Numbered from the stretch's first letter, positions 1 to 15,118 are shown. The stretch is DNA of 64,000 nt from Protula sp. h YS-2021 (GCA_949752745.1 OX457026.1:27032116-27096115); one strand, 5' to 3'. The notes: generated by a model from the sequence alone, not told the origin. Translations and numbers: made by a program.

Positions 1-1540
1 CGACGACAGTAGATACGCGTTCAATTTGAGAAAGTCCGACGACGAAGCCACCACCGATACCAGGATCCACAAACTTTCTCAGCTCTTGAATGCTGTATCT
101 TGAAAGCAAAGAAGCCGCATGTTCTTCCTGGCAAATTCCTTTAAAAAGCAACAGTCACGCTTCGCAAGCGGTACGCTGGAAACGGGATTGCCCTTCGGCA
201 ACCAGGAAGCCATATCCTTGGGATACGTGAGCGGATCAATGGGAAAACTGCGTCATTTTACTGATACAAAGCCGTCATATGTCATCAGCCGTTATCTTCT
301 GTTTTTGTGCTTTTCTCATTGTACACGCTGGAGATTCGCATTCACGATTTACGGTCTGTTTACGTTGCTGGGGGATTCAATCGTGCGCGTTGAATAGTTG
401 TTGCGACCACTGTGCGCATTTGAATGATTCCATTTTTTCTTTCTGCTGCAACAGCAAGAGTCGTCTAGGGTCCGTGCTAGAGGCGGCAAATGTCCCAAGA
501 GTGGTAAGTCGTCCTCATCGATGCAATCACTTTCAACTTTTGTGTTACCGACGCTTGTGAGATCGAATATGCATGCACAGGGTAACATAACATCAGTGAA
601 GGTTAATTCCAATACTATTCCGTTGCCGCTTCTCGATTTTGGGGTGTCATCGTCCCCCGTGTATATCGTACAGCAGGGTCAAGTGGATGTCACGTCATCT
701 ATGGTAACCTCGCTAGTGATTGCGACGCCTGCGTTACAGGACCCTGTTCAATCGTTGTTGCAGGTGTCGTTAGATAATGATGTCACCATGGAGACCAATG
801 CCGTTGCGCAGGGTGCGTCGATGCAACAATTGCCTTGGCTAGTGACAGTGAACAGACTCAGACGCGTGTCGCTCAAACTACGGCAGTTACGGTGTCTTTG
901 TCACCAGTTAAGACTACGACGCGCCCGCGCCACTTATTTTTACTCAGGCTACATCGTCGGGCACCGTGTATTCTGTGTCTTACCAGGACTAGCCACGAGA
1001 GGAATATAGAACGTTTCGGCCGATGCGTACGTCCACGCTCCCAGGAACTGATCTTCCAACAGAGGACTGGAAAAAGGCGTCAGCTGTGAATCTGTCGGCA
1101 AATGGACTTTCCGTTTAAAAACATTTTTAAGTTTATTGATGACAATTTTTCTGCCACACTAAGGAGTTTGCAGCCGCAGGTTAGTAGACCAGCTCTATTT
1201 CTGTGGCTCAGTCCCAACTTTCACCACGCGAGGATTTCATTGCCTTGGCCACAGCTTCTTGTGTAGCCAACGTTCTGCAAGCGAAGATAGAAGAACTACA
1301 GTATCTCCAAGATCCTCGACCACGTCATTAGCCACAATGCTGCTCAATTCAAACTGTTTGCTGATAATGAGGGATACTCTCGAAATAAAAATTGTGAAAA
1401 TCGCCCATAAACCATCTCACTGTCTATTGCACATAACCTCCACTACGTTCTGATGGCAGGAATACATTTACCCAACGAAAACCGGTCTGCCAAAACCCAG
1501 AACTACGACATGCAGGAATCAGCAAAGTCAACAAAACCAT
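1..1540 (+). pseudogene. Unidentified decayed coding-like remnant
   Basis: No intact gene is visible, but stretches of plausible protein alternate between frames, as in an old transposon-derived coding region broken by indels. Examples are an open stretch from base 2 to about 103, another around 103-225, the 162-codon frame at 521-1009, and a stretch at about 1200-1330 reading SPREDFIALATASCVANVLQ that continues after a frame change. I do not recognise the family; a gag-like or DIRS-like origin is only a guess. Confidence 0.25.
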
Positions 1541-4683
<3,143 letters not shown>

Positions 4684-5060
4684 CTACTGATGTAAGAACA
4701 CTTTGGTACCGATCCATACAGTGAAAGGGGCAAAATGGTCAGTCATTAGATGGAAGTAGGGGGGGGGGGGGTTATAAAAACAACGACGAAATAAGGAATT
4801 TGCGGTATAGCGACCATTTTTCCGGCCCGGATAAAAAACTACGGTAAGACCTATTTTACCGACAATCTTCAAAATCCACATAAACAGACGTACAGTAAAA
4901 CCTATTTCAACGACCAGCTTCCAGAATGGGAAGAAAAGACAAACAGTCGTGACCCGGATGAAAAAAGATTCACAGTAAAGCCTTCGTAGTGACCATCGTC
5001 TAAACCCGGAGAAAAAGACGTAGAGTATAGGTGTAGTTTATAGTAGCCTCTTCCACATTT
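4684..5060. repeat. Degenerate ~60-bp tandem repeat
   Basis: The phrase ACAGTAAAACCTATTTCAAC, followed by a GACCA...CTTCCA motif and a GACAAAAAGA-like spacer, recurs three to four times with heavy divergence. A sister stretch with the same phrases lies at about 32925-33060, so this is a dispersed repeat family and not a local expansion. Confidence 0.55.
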
Positions 5061-5369
5061 CTAAGCTTGCACCCAGACTGTAGAAATTAAAATGTCCACA
5101 AGTCAGGTTACGTAGCTCCATACCCATCTCCCGTCAACCGCCCTTCAGAAACGTGATAAAGGGTTTTGTGTAGCCCGACCTAAATATATTCATTCATATT
5201 CATATAAGATAAGTGTTATAATTTTGAAATAGTACAAAATTGTCAAAATAAAACTTTGCAAACAGGCGAGTCAAGCGGTGGAAGGAAATAGCGGGGGAGG
5301 GGGGGGGGTGAGGGGCAAACATTTGTTTTTGCTGACAAAAACGACAATGCCTGCCTAATAAATGTGTTT

Positions 5370-5756
5370 GACATGTTCGGGTATACTGATGTTGGTGTGT
5401 ACTGGCTACTATAGTATGATAAGATATTAATGTTTGGTGTTTATAGCAATGTCCCTGAACATTCTTCTTATACTTAATTAACTAGAACTTGGCTAGACAC
5501 AAAATCCTTAGACACAGGTGTTATTATATGCTTTCAAATCGTAATAATGTTCTCTAATATTCTTTATTCGGATAATTCGTCAATCATTTGTTTTACATGT
5601 TCGGGTATCTCTGAAGATAACATTCTTGTTATACTTGATTAATTAGAACTTGGCTAGATACAATGTCCTTAGAAACGGTGTTATTATATGTTTTCAAATC
5701 GTAATGATTTTATCTAAAATTCTTTATTTGGATAGTTCGTCAATCATTTGTCTCAG
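5370..5756. repeat. Imperfect direct duplication
   Basis: Two adjacent copies start with ACATGTTCGGGTAT and share TTAGAACTTGGCTAGA, GGTGTTATTATATG, TTTCAAATCGTAAT and TTCGTCAATCATTTGT in the same order. The first copy (5370-5587) holds about 50 extra bases compared with the second (5590-5756). Confidence 0.8.
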
Positions 5757-6025
5757 TTTTTTGACGAATTTATGACAAGATACTGACAAACTGCACACTA
5801 CTATTTGTCAAAAATATGACAAGAAAATGACAAACCAGCGACAAAGACAAATTTTTTGACAAATTTACATGGTTGAGTTAGGCATCGTCAGGTCGACGAG
5901 TTTTGGGTCGTCAATCAATTTGACGGAGTTTTGTGACAAACTGGCAATTCCAAACTGATGAGTTTTTGACAAAGTATTGACAAATTATTAGCCTGAGGAA
6001 TTAACGACAATTTGTCTGGGCAATT
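5745..6025. repeat. TGACAAA-word cluster
   Basis: Many copies of TTTGTCA/TGACAAA on both strands in about 280 bases, which can fold on themselves. The opposite-orientation cluster at 4165-4230 could make the two clusters ends of a decayed inverted-repeat element of about 1.8 kb; that is inference. Confidence 0.4.
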
Positions 6026-6162
6026 TGCAATGTACCTCACATTAATTGTGTCACAATTCACCATTTTAATTGTTATAAAACATAATATTTTATACAATAT
6101 AAAATATAATGCATTGTAAATAAACTTGCCAATTTCTCATCTATCCAATATCAGCCACAGAA

Positions 6163-7440
6163 ATGCAAAATAACTTCGAGCATAAAATACAAAAAGTACT
6201 AAATAATTTTATTTGGAATGGTAAACCACCAAAAGCCGACTATGATGAAGCAGGTCTTAAAAGTTTCGATGCTAAATGTCAGTTAAAGGCTTTGAGAATA
6301 CAGTGGGTCTGGATGATAATGGGACCATTGTGCTCAAGAGTTTTTTATATCTTTGGTTGTGATGAAATTTTTGCTCCAATACGATTATGAGACCTCATGT
6401 TTACCATACATTCCCCAATTCTACAGGAGAATGTTGGATTTCGTGAAAGACGTTATGATTTTTTTCGATTCACATAACATTATATGGAACAAAAAATTCT
6501 AGTTCAAGTTAAAAGTATAATTTATAGAGATTTGTTTTGTAAGGAGGTAATAATTATTATCAAAACAGATCGAACTTTCCTATCATTTACAGAGTTCAAA
6601 AATTATTTCTATATAAGAACAAACTTTTTAAGATAGTTAGGGGTTATTTCAGCTATTAAACACGTGTGTAGCTTCGTAAGTGGAAAAAAATTAGATATTT
6701 CATCGGCAAAAAGTCGAATGTATTACAATGAATTTTTATTCCTTGAGTCATCTGTACCAGCCTCGGTGAGAATGTTGTTTGATAGAGAAGAAATATCGGA
6801 AGAAATAATTTATCACAGCCTACACTTATGTAGGGAAAGTATAAAAGAACCAAAGGTCCTATCATTCCAATTCAAATTATACACAATATCGTTAGTACAG
6901 GGACTGATTAAAAAGGTGGAAGTTAAAGGATAATGATTTATGTGAATTTTGTGAAACGAATTAAAAAATACTGTTTACATACATTGATGGAATTTCCTGT
7001 CACAAAACGTTCGTCAAAGAGTTATTTAATTTCAGTGAACCCACGAACATAATATTACAAAATTTAAGCAGAGCAGAATTTCCTTTATGGTTTCAAAAAC
7101 CCGGAGTTAAATATGATCTTATTGCTACCAAAAAATATTTGTCATGCAAGGACATACAAAAAAACTTTCTTTGAACTTTCTTCTTAACGAAATATTCAAA
7201 AGAATAATAGTTGATGAAAAATTAATGTCGGTAGATATATACCACAAAAATATAGCCAATGTAAGAACTTAGTTGCAAAAAGTAGAGAAGTACTCGCAAA
7301 CATCAGTTAAATAGTGGATAAGAGAGGTGGCAACAGGAGAACAAATAATATTCATGTAGATCTATGTGTATTGGCGTTCCGTTTACTAATCTGTATGTCT
7401 TTTTTATGTTCTGTAATTAAGAAATAAAACTATTAAAAAT
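6163..7440 (+). pseudogene. Decayed non-LTR retrotransposon 3' end (L1/Tx1-like)
   Basis: The frame at 6163 begins with QKVLNNFIWNGKPPKADYDE and then a KALRIQWV-type segment. This is the hallmark of the region after the reverse transcriptase core in L1/Tx1-clade ORF2 proteins (FIW.GK.P......L.......G). It continues, broken by stops and shifts, through 6664-6930 and a cysteine-rich CEFCE plus HKTFVKELFNF segment at about 6935-7035, matching the usual C-terminal CCHC-like tail. The 3' side ends in an A-rich AATAAAACTATTAAAAATAG near 7420-7440. The reverse transcriptase core and endonuclease are absent, consistent with 5' truncation. Clade is judged by eye. Confidence 0.7.
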
Positions 7441-8265
7441 AGAAAAGATCATTTTCAGAACTTTTCTAACTCACGAGTTATTTATTTATTTTTTGCTTTC
7501 AAATTTGCATATCCGGGCGGCCGGTTTTTTTCCAACCCATCCGGCCACATTGTTACGATTTTAGTGAAAATTGTACGAACCCCGAAAAAACGACAGAATT
7601 CGACTCAGGCGTAGTGGAAGCACCAGTGTTACAATGTCAGACAAAAATATAAAATTCTAGAGAAATATGTTTTTGGTGAAAATTTGGCGAACTTTGGAAT
7701 TTCGTCAATTTGTCCATTTCGCGAAAATGAAAAATCAGCTCATTCCTTTTTTTTGGTCCCTGACCTAGACTGCCTCCACACAAAATTATGAGCAAAGTTA
7801 ACAAAATGTGGAGTAGCAATAGGCTTTTTCACAAAGGCGGTGATCGGTTGGTCAAATTGGCGAAAATAAAATAATGGACATTTGATCACTAAAGTGGGCC
7901 ATATTTCCGATCCCTCGTTGCGCCATATGGTCACAGAGAACAAAGGCTATGTTGAATTTTAAAAGTAAAAAAATAACATTATTTACACATTTATGAATTT
8001 TTCCTTTCCCTATCCTTTCCTCTTCCACAAACATTGAATAAATAATGAATAAAATGGAATGAATGGATGGACTTAAGACTGTCTCTGTGGTCGCAAGTTA
8101 ATGTATAAGTGGTACAAAATAGCTTATTAGCCGTTGTTGTTTGTTTGATTCGTGGTAGTCTTGGCAACCATGCAGACCAATTAAGGATACCTTCACTGAA
8201 TGAATGAAATTACTGAAATGAGCGTGAAATTACCTTTCATGTGTTTTCTTTTATCCACATCTAAA
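7441..8265. other. No gene recognised
   Basis: Short overlapping minus-strand frames at 7637-8034 have no motif I recognise and look like chance frames. Confidence 0.45.
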
Positions 8266-8269
8266 GGTA

Positions 8270-9140
8270 ATGATGGTCCGCAAAATGCACGGGAAACGTA
8301 GAAACATTATCCACAGGGCGAGAACTGAACATCAAATTAAGATGGCCTCCACGATCATGACTCGGACCAAAGTCAGGGACTTCAAACTTCATTCGAGTCA
8401 TCATAATGAACAGCTTTTCTCTTTGGGCAACATCAAAGTTAAAGTCTCCACAAACAACGGTGCATTATTTGTACAAATAATTATTTATAGGCAAATTATT
8501 TAAAAGACGTTGACACTTTTCCCCCAAAAAAGGCGAACGAAACTTTTTGGTGACCTGTACACGTCTTTTCTGGTTTTGATCAAGACTGCTGTGCACGGCA
8601 ATCCTTCAATGTCTTTTGATGAAATCACATTCAAAATAGTGTCTAACGTATATAGCAGTAGCTGACTGCGAAGAGTTTTAAACAATTTTATGTTGAGTAT
8701 TGAAAGTCTTGTCACAGGTGATTCTAGGCAGGCGCGTTTCTGAAAGGCATAAAATGTCCACTTGTTCAATTGAGGGATCGCATTTCAGATCCTTCAGGTG
8801 GAATTTGAGGGAGCGGGTATTTAAATGACTAAATAGGCAACATGTTCTCGGCGTTATCAATGAAGACGTTGATGGGTAACTCCACACGAAATTTCGTTCG
8901 TTTTGTAATCGCTTTGGGCTTCAGTATTGATTTTAACCTGGGCTTTGTTAAAATTTATGATTTTTAATTCTTTTCGTGTCTTAGCTCTGCTTAGCATAGT
9001 ATATACAAGGCCCTGGGGAACGGTCCTAATGCAAACTGGATTGCACCATAAATTCGTACGTACTGCCTTGGGCCTTATGGGCGGTTAAAGTCCAAGCAAG
9101 TGTTCCTGGATGCTGTTTTCTTTCAATAGGTACGGGGGGG
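8270..9140 (-). pseudogene. Helentron-type remnant: Pif1 helicase C-terminus followed by AP-type endonuclease
   Basis: Read on the minus strand from about 9135, the translation contains TLTAHKAQGSTYE, the late helicase motif of Pif1/Helitron helicases. After a frame change it reads VYTMLSRAKTRKELKIINF (about 9010-8950), the terminal helicase motif region. An endonuclease/exonuclease/phosphatase domain follows: LNTRSL...DILCLSETRL (8840-8700), CGDFNFDVAQ (about 8455) and FADHH at the end (about 8275). These are the N-, D- and H-containing motifs of AP endonucleases. Helicase followed by a C-terminal endonuclease is the domain order of Helentrons (Helitron2). Several frame changes and a truncated 5' side show it is dead. 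A LINE origin of the endonuclease is less likely because helicase motifs precede it in the same orientation. Confidence 0.7.
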
Positions 9141-9687
9141 GCCGTTTGGATAGATTAAATCTTACTGAGACAGCACGAATTGGAGTAAGTTCTTTAAGAT
9201 TAGGTTTAGATTAGATTACTTTCTTTAATTATGAACCATCTTCTTGCAAAAAATATAAATATTACAAGCTACATTCTACATATAAAAAGTAAATAATGCC
9301 CTCTTTCTGCACGAAAATGAGAAGATATTGACGTACCTTGGAGAGAAAATGGGATATCCATATATGAGCGCAATGCTTAAGTCCTAACATTTCCAAAGTC
9401 CACAATTTGGATAATTTTCAAAGACGTCAAAAATTAACCTTTCGCTGCAAAACTACAATATAAACCCTGCAAAAAACGTTTCTAGCCACCTAATATTTTT
9501 AAGAAAAGGAAGGGTTTAAATTTAAAAATGTGTAACATATATACATTTCCAAATACCCCTGTATATAAGTGACAGAATACTGTGTTTAGCAATATTATTC
9601 GGCCGTGCTCCAGTGAACACGATTCGTTTTTGCAGAGCAGCGGTCTCTTTCAAAACTTGCACTGTGGAAGGTTCAATGACAAAGTGT
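9141..9687. other. No gene recognised
   Basis: AT-rich DNA between the Helentron remnant and the first TIR element; no motif seen. Confidence 0.45.
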
Positions 9688-9899
9688 CTATTGCAGTGTT
9701 GCCACGCCCTTTTAAGCTAAAAGCAGGACGCTGTCCTGCCAAAAGCAGGACGATTTTTTCAAAAAAGCAGGACAAAAGCGGGACGCATTTTTTCAGTTTA
9801 AAAAGTGACTTAACTCGATATAACCACGTATGGGGCAGCGCCAGGACATGAAGGAAAACTGCATTTAATTCTGGAGTTCAAAAATCAAAACTTTACTTA

Positions 9900-11760
9900 C
9901 AATTTTCATGACGACGGGAATGCAAAGGTCAAAAATAGTAAAAATCGATAACCATAAAAATTTCTTTGGTTTTTCGTAAAAAAATTCGCCGATTTTTTGC
10001 CAATCACTAAACATTCATAGCCAGTTAGGTAATATTGATTACTACCGCTACTTACAATTTCAATACAGTAACACTATTTTACTGGGGTTAGTTCAGAATT
10101 TATGAATTTTCGTTTTTTAGATTTAAGCCAAAATCAATCACCAAAAATTGTACCAGCACAGGTAGGTAGGAAGGTCTGCAAATTTTACGTGAAATTTCAA
10201 GACTTGGACTATTTTCCTGGAGACCGTCAAGATTTTTACCGGAAATTTGTTGGGTTTCCGCCAATTTTTGGCGAATCGCCAAAATAAGTAATAGCCAGAT
10301 AGGTACCTTCACCTTAAATTTCAAGACAGTATGATTATTTTCCAGCAGTTAGTTAAGATTTTACTGAAGAATTTTGTTTTTTTTTGCCAGAACTTTCGCC
10401 AATTTTTGACCAATCACCAAAAAAAAGTAACAGCCAGATAGGTAGAAATGCTAGCTATTCTCACTTAAAATTTCAAAACAGTAAGTTTACTTTCCTAGAA
10501 GTAGTTAAGATTTTAAAACAAAATTTTTCGTCAATATTTTTGCCAATTTTTGCCAAATCGCCAAAAAAGGTATAGCCAAGTAGGTGGTAACTCCTGCGAC
10601 CTTACTTAAAATCTGAAGACAGTAAGATTGTTTTCCAGCCGTTAGTTAAGATTTTACTTATATTTTTGGTGTTTCGCCAAAATTTTCGCCAATGTTTCGT
10701 GATTCATCAATAAAAGCAACACCTGGCTCGGTAGTATCTCCTGCTACCTTTACCTTTAATTTCTACACAGTAACACTATTTTCCAGCATTTATTTAGGAA
10801 TTTACTTAATTTGGTTTTCGACAAAATTTTCGGCCAATCACTAAAGGAGTAATGCCCAGAGAAGGAGTAACGCCTGCTACCTTCACATAAAATTTCAACA
10901 CAGTAACATTACTTTCCTTGAAATAGCCAGGATTTTGCGAAAATATGGTTTTTCGCCAATATTTTCGCTGATATTTGGCGAATCGCCACAAAAGTTACAG
11001 CCATATAGGTGGTAACTTCTGCTACCTTCACTTTAAATTCCAACACAGCAAGACTTTTTTCTGCAGTTAGTTAAGATTTTCTAAATTTTTGTTGCTTTTC
11101 GCCACAAGCTTCGCCAATGTTTGGTCAATCACCAAGAAATTAATAGCCAGGTAGGCAGTACCTCCGGCTACCTTCGCTTTAAATGTCAACACAGCAAGCC
11201 TATTTTCCAGCAGTTAGTTAAGATTTTACTGTTTTTTTTTTTGGTTTTTCGCCAAAATCTGCACCAATTTTTGGCCACTCACCAAAAAAGCCATAGCCAG
11301 GTAGGTAGTAACGCCTGGTACCTTCACTTAAAATTTCAAGACAGTAAGATTACTTTCCTGGAAATGGTTGAGACCTTACGAAAATATTCGCCAATATTTT
11401 CGACAATTTTTGGCGAATCGCTAAAAAAGTTACAGCCAGATAGGTGGTAACTCCTGCTACCTTCACATTAAATTCCAACACGGCAAGACTATTTTTCAGT
11501 GGTTAGTAAAAATTTTACAGAAGAATTTCGCCAGTTATTGGCCAATCACAAAAAAAGTAATAGCTAGGTAGTAGTAAAGCCTGCTAACTTCCAAAACAGT
11601 AAGATTAATTTCCTCGTAGTTAAGACTTTACGAAACAAAAATTGGTTTTTCGCTAATGTTTTCGCCAATTTTTAGCGAATCGCCCAAAAAGTAATAGCCA
11701 GGTGGACACTTATGCGCCCTACCTTCCACGAAAATTTCAAGACATTCAGGCTAGAATCCT
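9900..11760. repeat. Degenerate ~140-bp tandem array, about 13 units
   Basis: Each unit carries AATAGCCAGATAGGTAG, then a CTCCTGCTACCTTCACTTA phrase, AATTTCAA.ACAGTAAGA, TTTTCC, a TTAAGATTTTAC phrase and a TTCGCCAATTTTTGGCGAAT palindrome-like segment. Anchors occur near 10019, 10291, 10429, 10570, 10995, 11140, 11293, 11430, 11560 and 11693. Small frames inside it are chance. Confidence 0.85.
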
Positions 11761-11822
11761 GGGAGAATATACGATTTTTCAACTTAAAAGCGTTCATTTG
11801 CACATACTTTCAGCAACTGTTA

Positions 11823-11853
11823 TAGCCCCTGCTTCTGAAAGAAGCTGGGGCTA
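11823..11853. other. Stem-loop ending in CTA, at the end of the ~140-bp array
   Basis: TAGCCCCTGCTTCT pairs with AGAAGCTGGGGCTA across a 3-base loop with one T-T mismatch, and is followed directly by A residues. This is the same kind of tail found at the end of the other tandem-repeat cassettes in the window. Confidence 0.8.
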
Positions 11854-12011
11854 AAAAAAGAACAATAAAGAACGCTTGTAGAAGAAAAGTACGCTTTGAG
11901 ACAAAAAAAAAAAGAACGATGCGAAAATAAAGACTAAATCTTAAAAAAAGAACGATCCGGCAACGCTACTAACAGTCACGGTCTTTACAAACACCGAAAA
12001 ATCTAGGTAGA

Positions 12012-12026
12012 GGCGCCAAAGGCGCG
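12012..12026. other. GGCGCC-AAA-GGCGCG hairpin in TIR element 1
   Basis: A short GC-rich hairpin in AT-rich sequence, about 200 bases from the right end. TIR element 2 has the same motif at 36421-36437, also about 190 bases from its right end. Confidence 0.6.
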
Positions 12027-12326
12027 AAAAAATCTGATCTTGAACTGAATAATGAATTATTCGGTTATAAAAGCAGGACAAAAGCTTGACAAGAATCACA
12101 ATTTTGCTAAAAACAGGACAGAAGCAGGACATTTGCCCTTTTTAGCTCAAAAGCAGGACAAAAGCGGGACGTTTTCCAAAAATGCGAAAAAAAGCAGGAC
12201 ATCTGCAAAAAGCAGGACGGTGTGGCAACACTGCTATTGTTTTGTGTGTACGATTTGTGTGCTTTTGTGCTAAGATTGACCAATATGTTTAATCCGATAC
12301 GCAAAGGGTTTTGAAAATTAGTGATA

Positions 12327-12632
12327 ATGGGCAGATTATCTAATCTTGATCGGGCCCGCGCCATCGGTCTACTGGAGGTGGGCTGAAGGAGTACACCAAA
12401 TGGACTGGCCGTCTTGCTCACCCGACTTAAATCCCATGGAGCATGTGTGAGATTACTTAGGAAGGGCACTACATCCCCGAGTAACGGCGGAGAAAATCTC
12501 AACGACATTAGGAAGTATCTTTTGGAAGAATGGGACACAATACCACAACCGTGCGTTAGAAAACTCGTGCATGGCATGAGCAAGCGCTGTGCAGAATGCA
12601 TAGCAAATAGAGGTGGCCACACCCATTACTGA
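12327..12632 (+). pseudogene. Internally deleted Tc1-type transposase (N- and C-terminal pieces joined)
   Basis: An ATG at 12327 starts MGRLSNLDRARAIGLLEVG, the first helix-turn-helix of Tc1-like transposases, then a stop. About 15 bases later the sequence reads DWPSCSPDLNPMEH (12403-12444), the block holding the last catalytic acidic residue of the DDE/D triad. A stop replaces the expected Trp, and after a shift come LLEEWDTIP and IANRGGHTHY, a typical Tc1 C-terminus ending at 12632. The middle of the protein, including the first two catalytic residues, is missing, so this is a deletion derivative. Clear terminal inverted repeats were not found. Confidence 0.85.
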
Positions 12633-12799
12633 ACAGGGATTTCCAAAGTGCAATTTTGAAAACGACCCTGCTGAAGAAATTAAGAGTGACGTTATTTTTG
12701 TGAGAAGGTATCAGTTAGAAGTTTCAACTCCGCTTAGGATAAGTGATGCTGGGCGCAGACAAGAGCAGTCATTACCTCGTAAGTAGACTACATTTTGAA

Positions 12800-13476
12800 A
12801 TATTCACAAATCTGTAAGTGGCTAGAAACTTTTTTTGCCGGGTTTATATTCTTCCATTCCCCTAGAATGGTATACCTCCGTTCAGTAATTGCAGCGATAT
12901 GGTGTGGCCAAGGTACCTTGAAAAAACGATTAAGTCCAAATATTTCAAAAGTCAAGAATTTCAACAATTTTCGATGAAATAAACAATTAAGTTAACGATG
13001 CATTTATATTCTCTCATTCCCCAAGGTAGGGTATACTTCTGATACGTACTTACAGAGATACGGCTTGGACAAGGTACCCTAAGTAAACGACTACGTGCAA
13101 ACATTTCAAAAGCCCATAACTTTGACATTGTTCGATGAAATCAAAAATTACATTATATATTCTTTCATTTCCATAGGTATGGCATGCCTGCGGTCAATGG
13201 TTTTGAAGATATGGCCTGGACAAGGAACCCTAAGAAAACGACTATGTCCAAACATTTCAAAAGTCTTTAACTTTGACATTTTTGATGAAATCAAAAATTA
13301 CCTGACGTTGCAAAACTACGTTATATATTCTTTCATTCCCCAAGGTATGGTATGCCTGCGATCAACGGTTACGGAGATATGGCCTGGACAAAAGTGATAA
13401 CGGACAGACGGATGGACTGACGGACGGACATGAGGCGTTTCTATATCCCCTGCCTCCGCTAGGACGGCGGGGGGTA
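12800..13476. mobile_element. ~165-bp tandem cassette with GACGGACA run and stem-loop tail
   Basis: Four degenerate units share TATATTCTTTCATTCCCC, GGTATGGTATGCCTGCG, GATATGGCCTGGACAAGG, ACGACTATGTCCAAACATTT and TTTGACATTTTTGATGAAAT. The last unit runs into GATAACGGACAGACGGATGG (13398-13435) and an imperfect stem-loop at 13443-13476 (CCCCTGCC against GGCGGGGGG) followed by A. No coding potential. Confidence 0.7.
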
Positions 13477-13594
13477 ATGAAAGAAAAGTAGTAAAATAAA
13501 CAAACAAACAAACAAATAAACAAACAAAAGCAAGCTTACAGACGGCTGGACGGACGAACAGACCACAGAGGCCTAAACAAAGAATACAGGTAAT

Positions 13595-13763
13595 CCCAAT
13601 CATCGCAGCTTTATTAAACCAATGACTTCAGCACACATAAAAACTTAAGTTTAACATTTTCCTATTTTAGTGTAGTGCTAATCAACGCAATTTTATTAAA
13701 CCAATGACTTCAACACACATAAAAACTTCAGTTTAACATTTTCCTATTTTTAGTGTAGTGCTG
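13595..13763. repeat. 84-bp direct duplication
   Basis: Two adjacent copies of a segment containing TTATTAAACCAATGACTTCA, CACACATAAAAACTT and TTTAACATTTTCCTATTTT then TAGTGTAGTGCT, differing at only a few positions. Confidence 0.85.
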
Positions 13764-14360
13764 TAAGATACATGCAGCAGTACTGACAGTATGTATAACC
13801 CACATATTACACGATTAGCCTGTATAGTTTTACAGTATAGTAAAACTTCTTATTCAGCAAACCTCTGATCAGTGAACATTATTTTCTTCGTATTTCGAAC
13901 CTTTTTTATGACATTCATCATATTTCACCGAACACCTATGTGTAATACGTTTATAGTACTTGTTTACCAGTTATTACCCTCAGAATCTGTTCCTCGTACA
14001 ATAGCATCTAGCACCGTGATAAACAATTCATTTAGGTGTCCTTAAACGACCAGATTTCACACAAGAGACAGTTCCCTAAGAGATGAGGTGTACATGTTAG
14101 AGCCGAGCTGTCACTTTGATCAGTTCCTGAAATGTTCGGTTACTTTGTAAAGCAGCTGGATCGTTTAGACACTACGCAGAGTTACTAAACCTTCCTCCTG
14201 CTTTAGAAAGTCTATGGTTTTGGCCTCTCAAATTTGACACATGTATTAAATGATATTTAAATGTTAAGAACTCAGTAAAATATCTTTGGTAGTTTTAATG
14301 GGAGGTCTTGTTGCTAGCTAAATCAAAGGGATCATTCGAGCGCTCGTAATGTGCATAAGG
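13764..14360. other. No gene recognised
   Basis: AT-rich unique-looking DNA; nothing supported. Confidence 0.45.
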
Positions 14361-14362
14361 AG

Positions 14363-14376
14363 GAGAGAGAGAGGGG

Positions 14377-14452
<76 letters not shown>

Positions 14453-14505
14453 GAGGGAGGCAGGGAGGAAGAGACAGAAAGAGAGGAGGGAGGGAGACAG
14501 AGAGT
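14363..14505. repeat. (GA)n microsatellite with purine-rich flank
   Basis: GA repeat interrupted by single substitutions, passing into GGGAGG and GACAGA purine tracts. Frames across it are artefacts. Confidence 0.95.
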
Positions 14506-15112
14506 GTGTGTAGGGTGCGTAGGGGGGAGGCGGGAGTGGTAAGAACAGATTACATGATAATAAAACCAACCTATTCCGAAAAAAGTAAGATATAACACGC
14601 GTAAAGCCTATTGCACAGAGTTGAGTATACCAATATAGTGTCATTCACGCTATACATTAGATGCGTGCTAAGAAAGCAAAGAGTTTGACATTGCACAGAG
14701 AGAATGAGTATATAATTTACTACTACGGATACAAAGATTCGTTACCATGACAACAAAGAATCATGAAAAAGCGTTGCACAGACACTACTTTATAAAGACT
14801 CTTCTTTTGATGCCAGATTCGATAATTCGACATTACAGGAATTTGAAAGACACTGCACAGGATTTATGAAGACACTCACACTGATATCGTGTCTGTTACT
14901 ATACCAACAGGCGGATTTTGTGGGGAACTGCACACCAATGAGTATTTAATACACTATTTTAACACGTCCCGAGTGACAATGCCCTCCCGTATTAAGACAT
15001 GACAAGTAAATTTTGTGATATCTAACCGTGCACGAAACTTCGCTTGTCACATTCACCCGAACGTCATAGGTATAAGCAACTGTGGCGCTGCCAAAGGCTT
15101 TGTGACGAAACC
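14506..15112. other. No gene recognised
   Basis: No repeat or coding motif identified. Confidence 0.4.
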
Positions 15113-15118
15113 CCCTGT

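Larger units (their letters stand above)
9694..12233. mobile_element. TIR element 1 (12-bp TIRs, 6-bp target duplication, non-autonomous)
   Basis: The left end CAGTGTTGCCAC (9694-9705) is exactly inverted at the right end GTGGCAACACTG (12222-12233). The flanking hexamer CTATTG is present at 9688-9693 and again at 12234-12239, a perfect 6-bp target duplication. Several AAAAGCAGGAC words follow the left end and precede the right end, mostly on the same strand at both ends. No transposase frame is present; the interior is a ~140-bp tandem array and a stem-loop. The superfamily is uncertain: 6-bp duplications are unusual for hAT (8 bp) or Tc1 (TA). Its relative is at 33129-36620. Confidence 0.85.

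Noticed and set aside
12107..12622. 171-codon minus frame
   Set aside because: Antisense to the recognised Tc1 transposase pieces.
14318..14644. Ser-Leu rich minus frames and Arg-Glu plus frame
   Set aside because: Artefacts of the second GA-rich tract.
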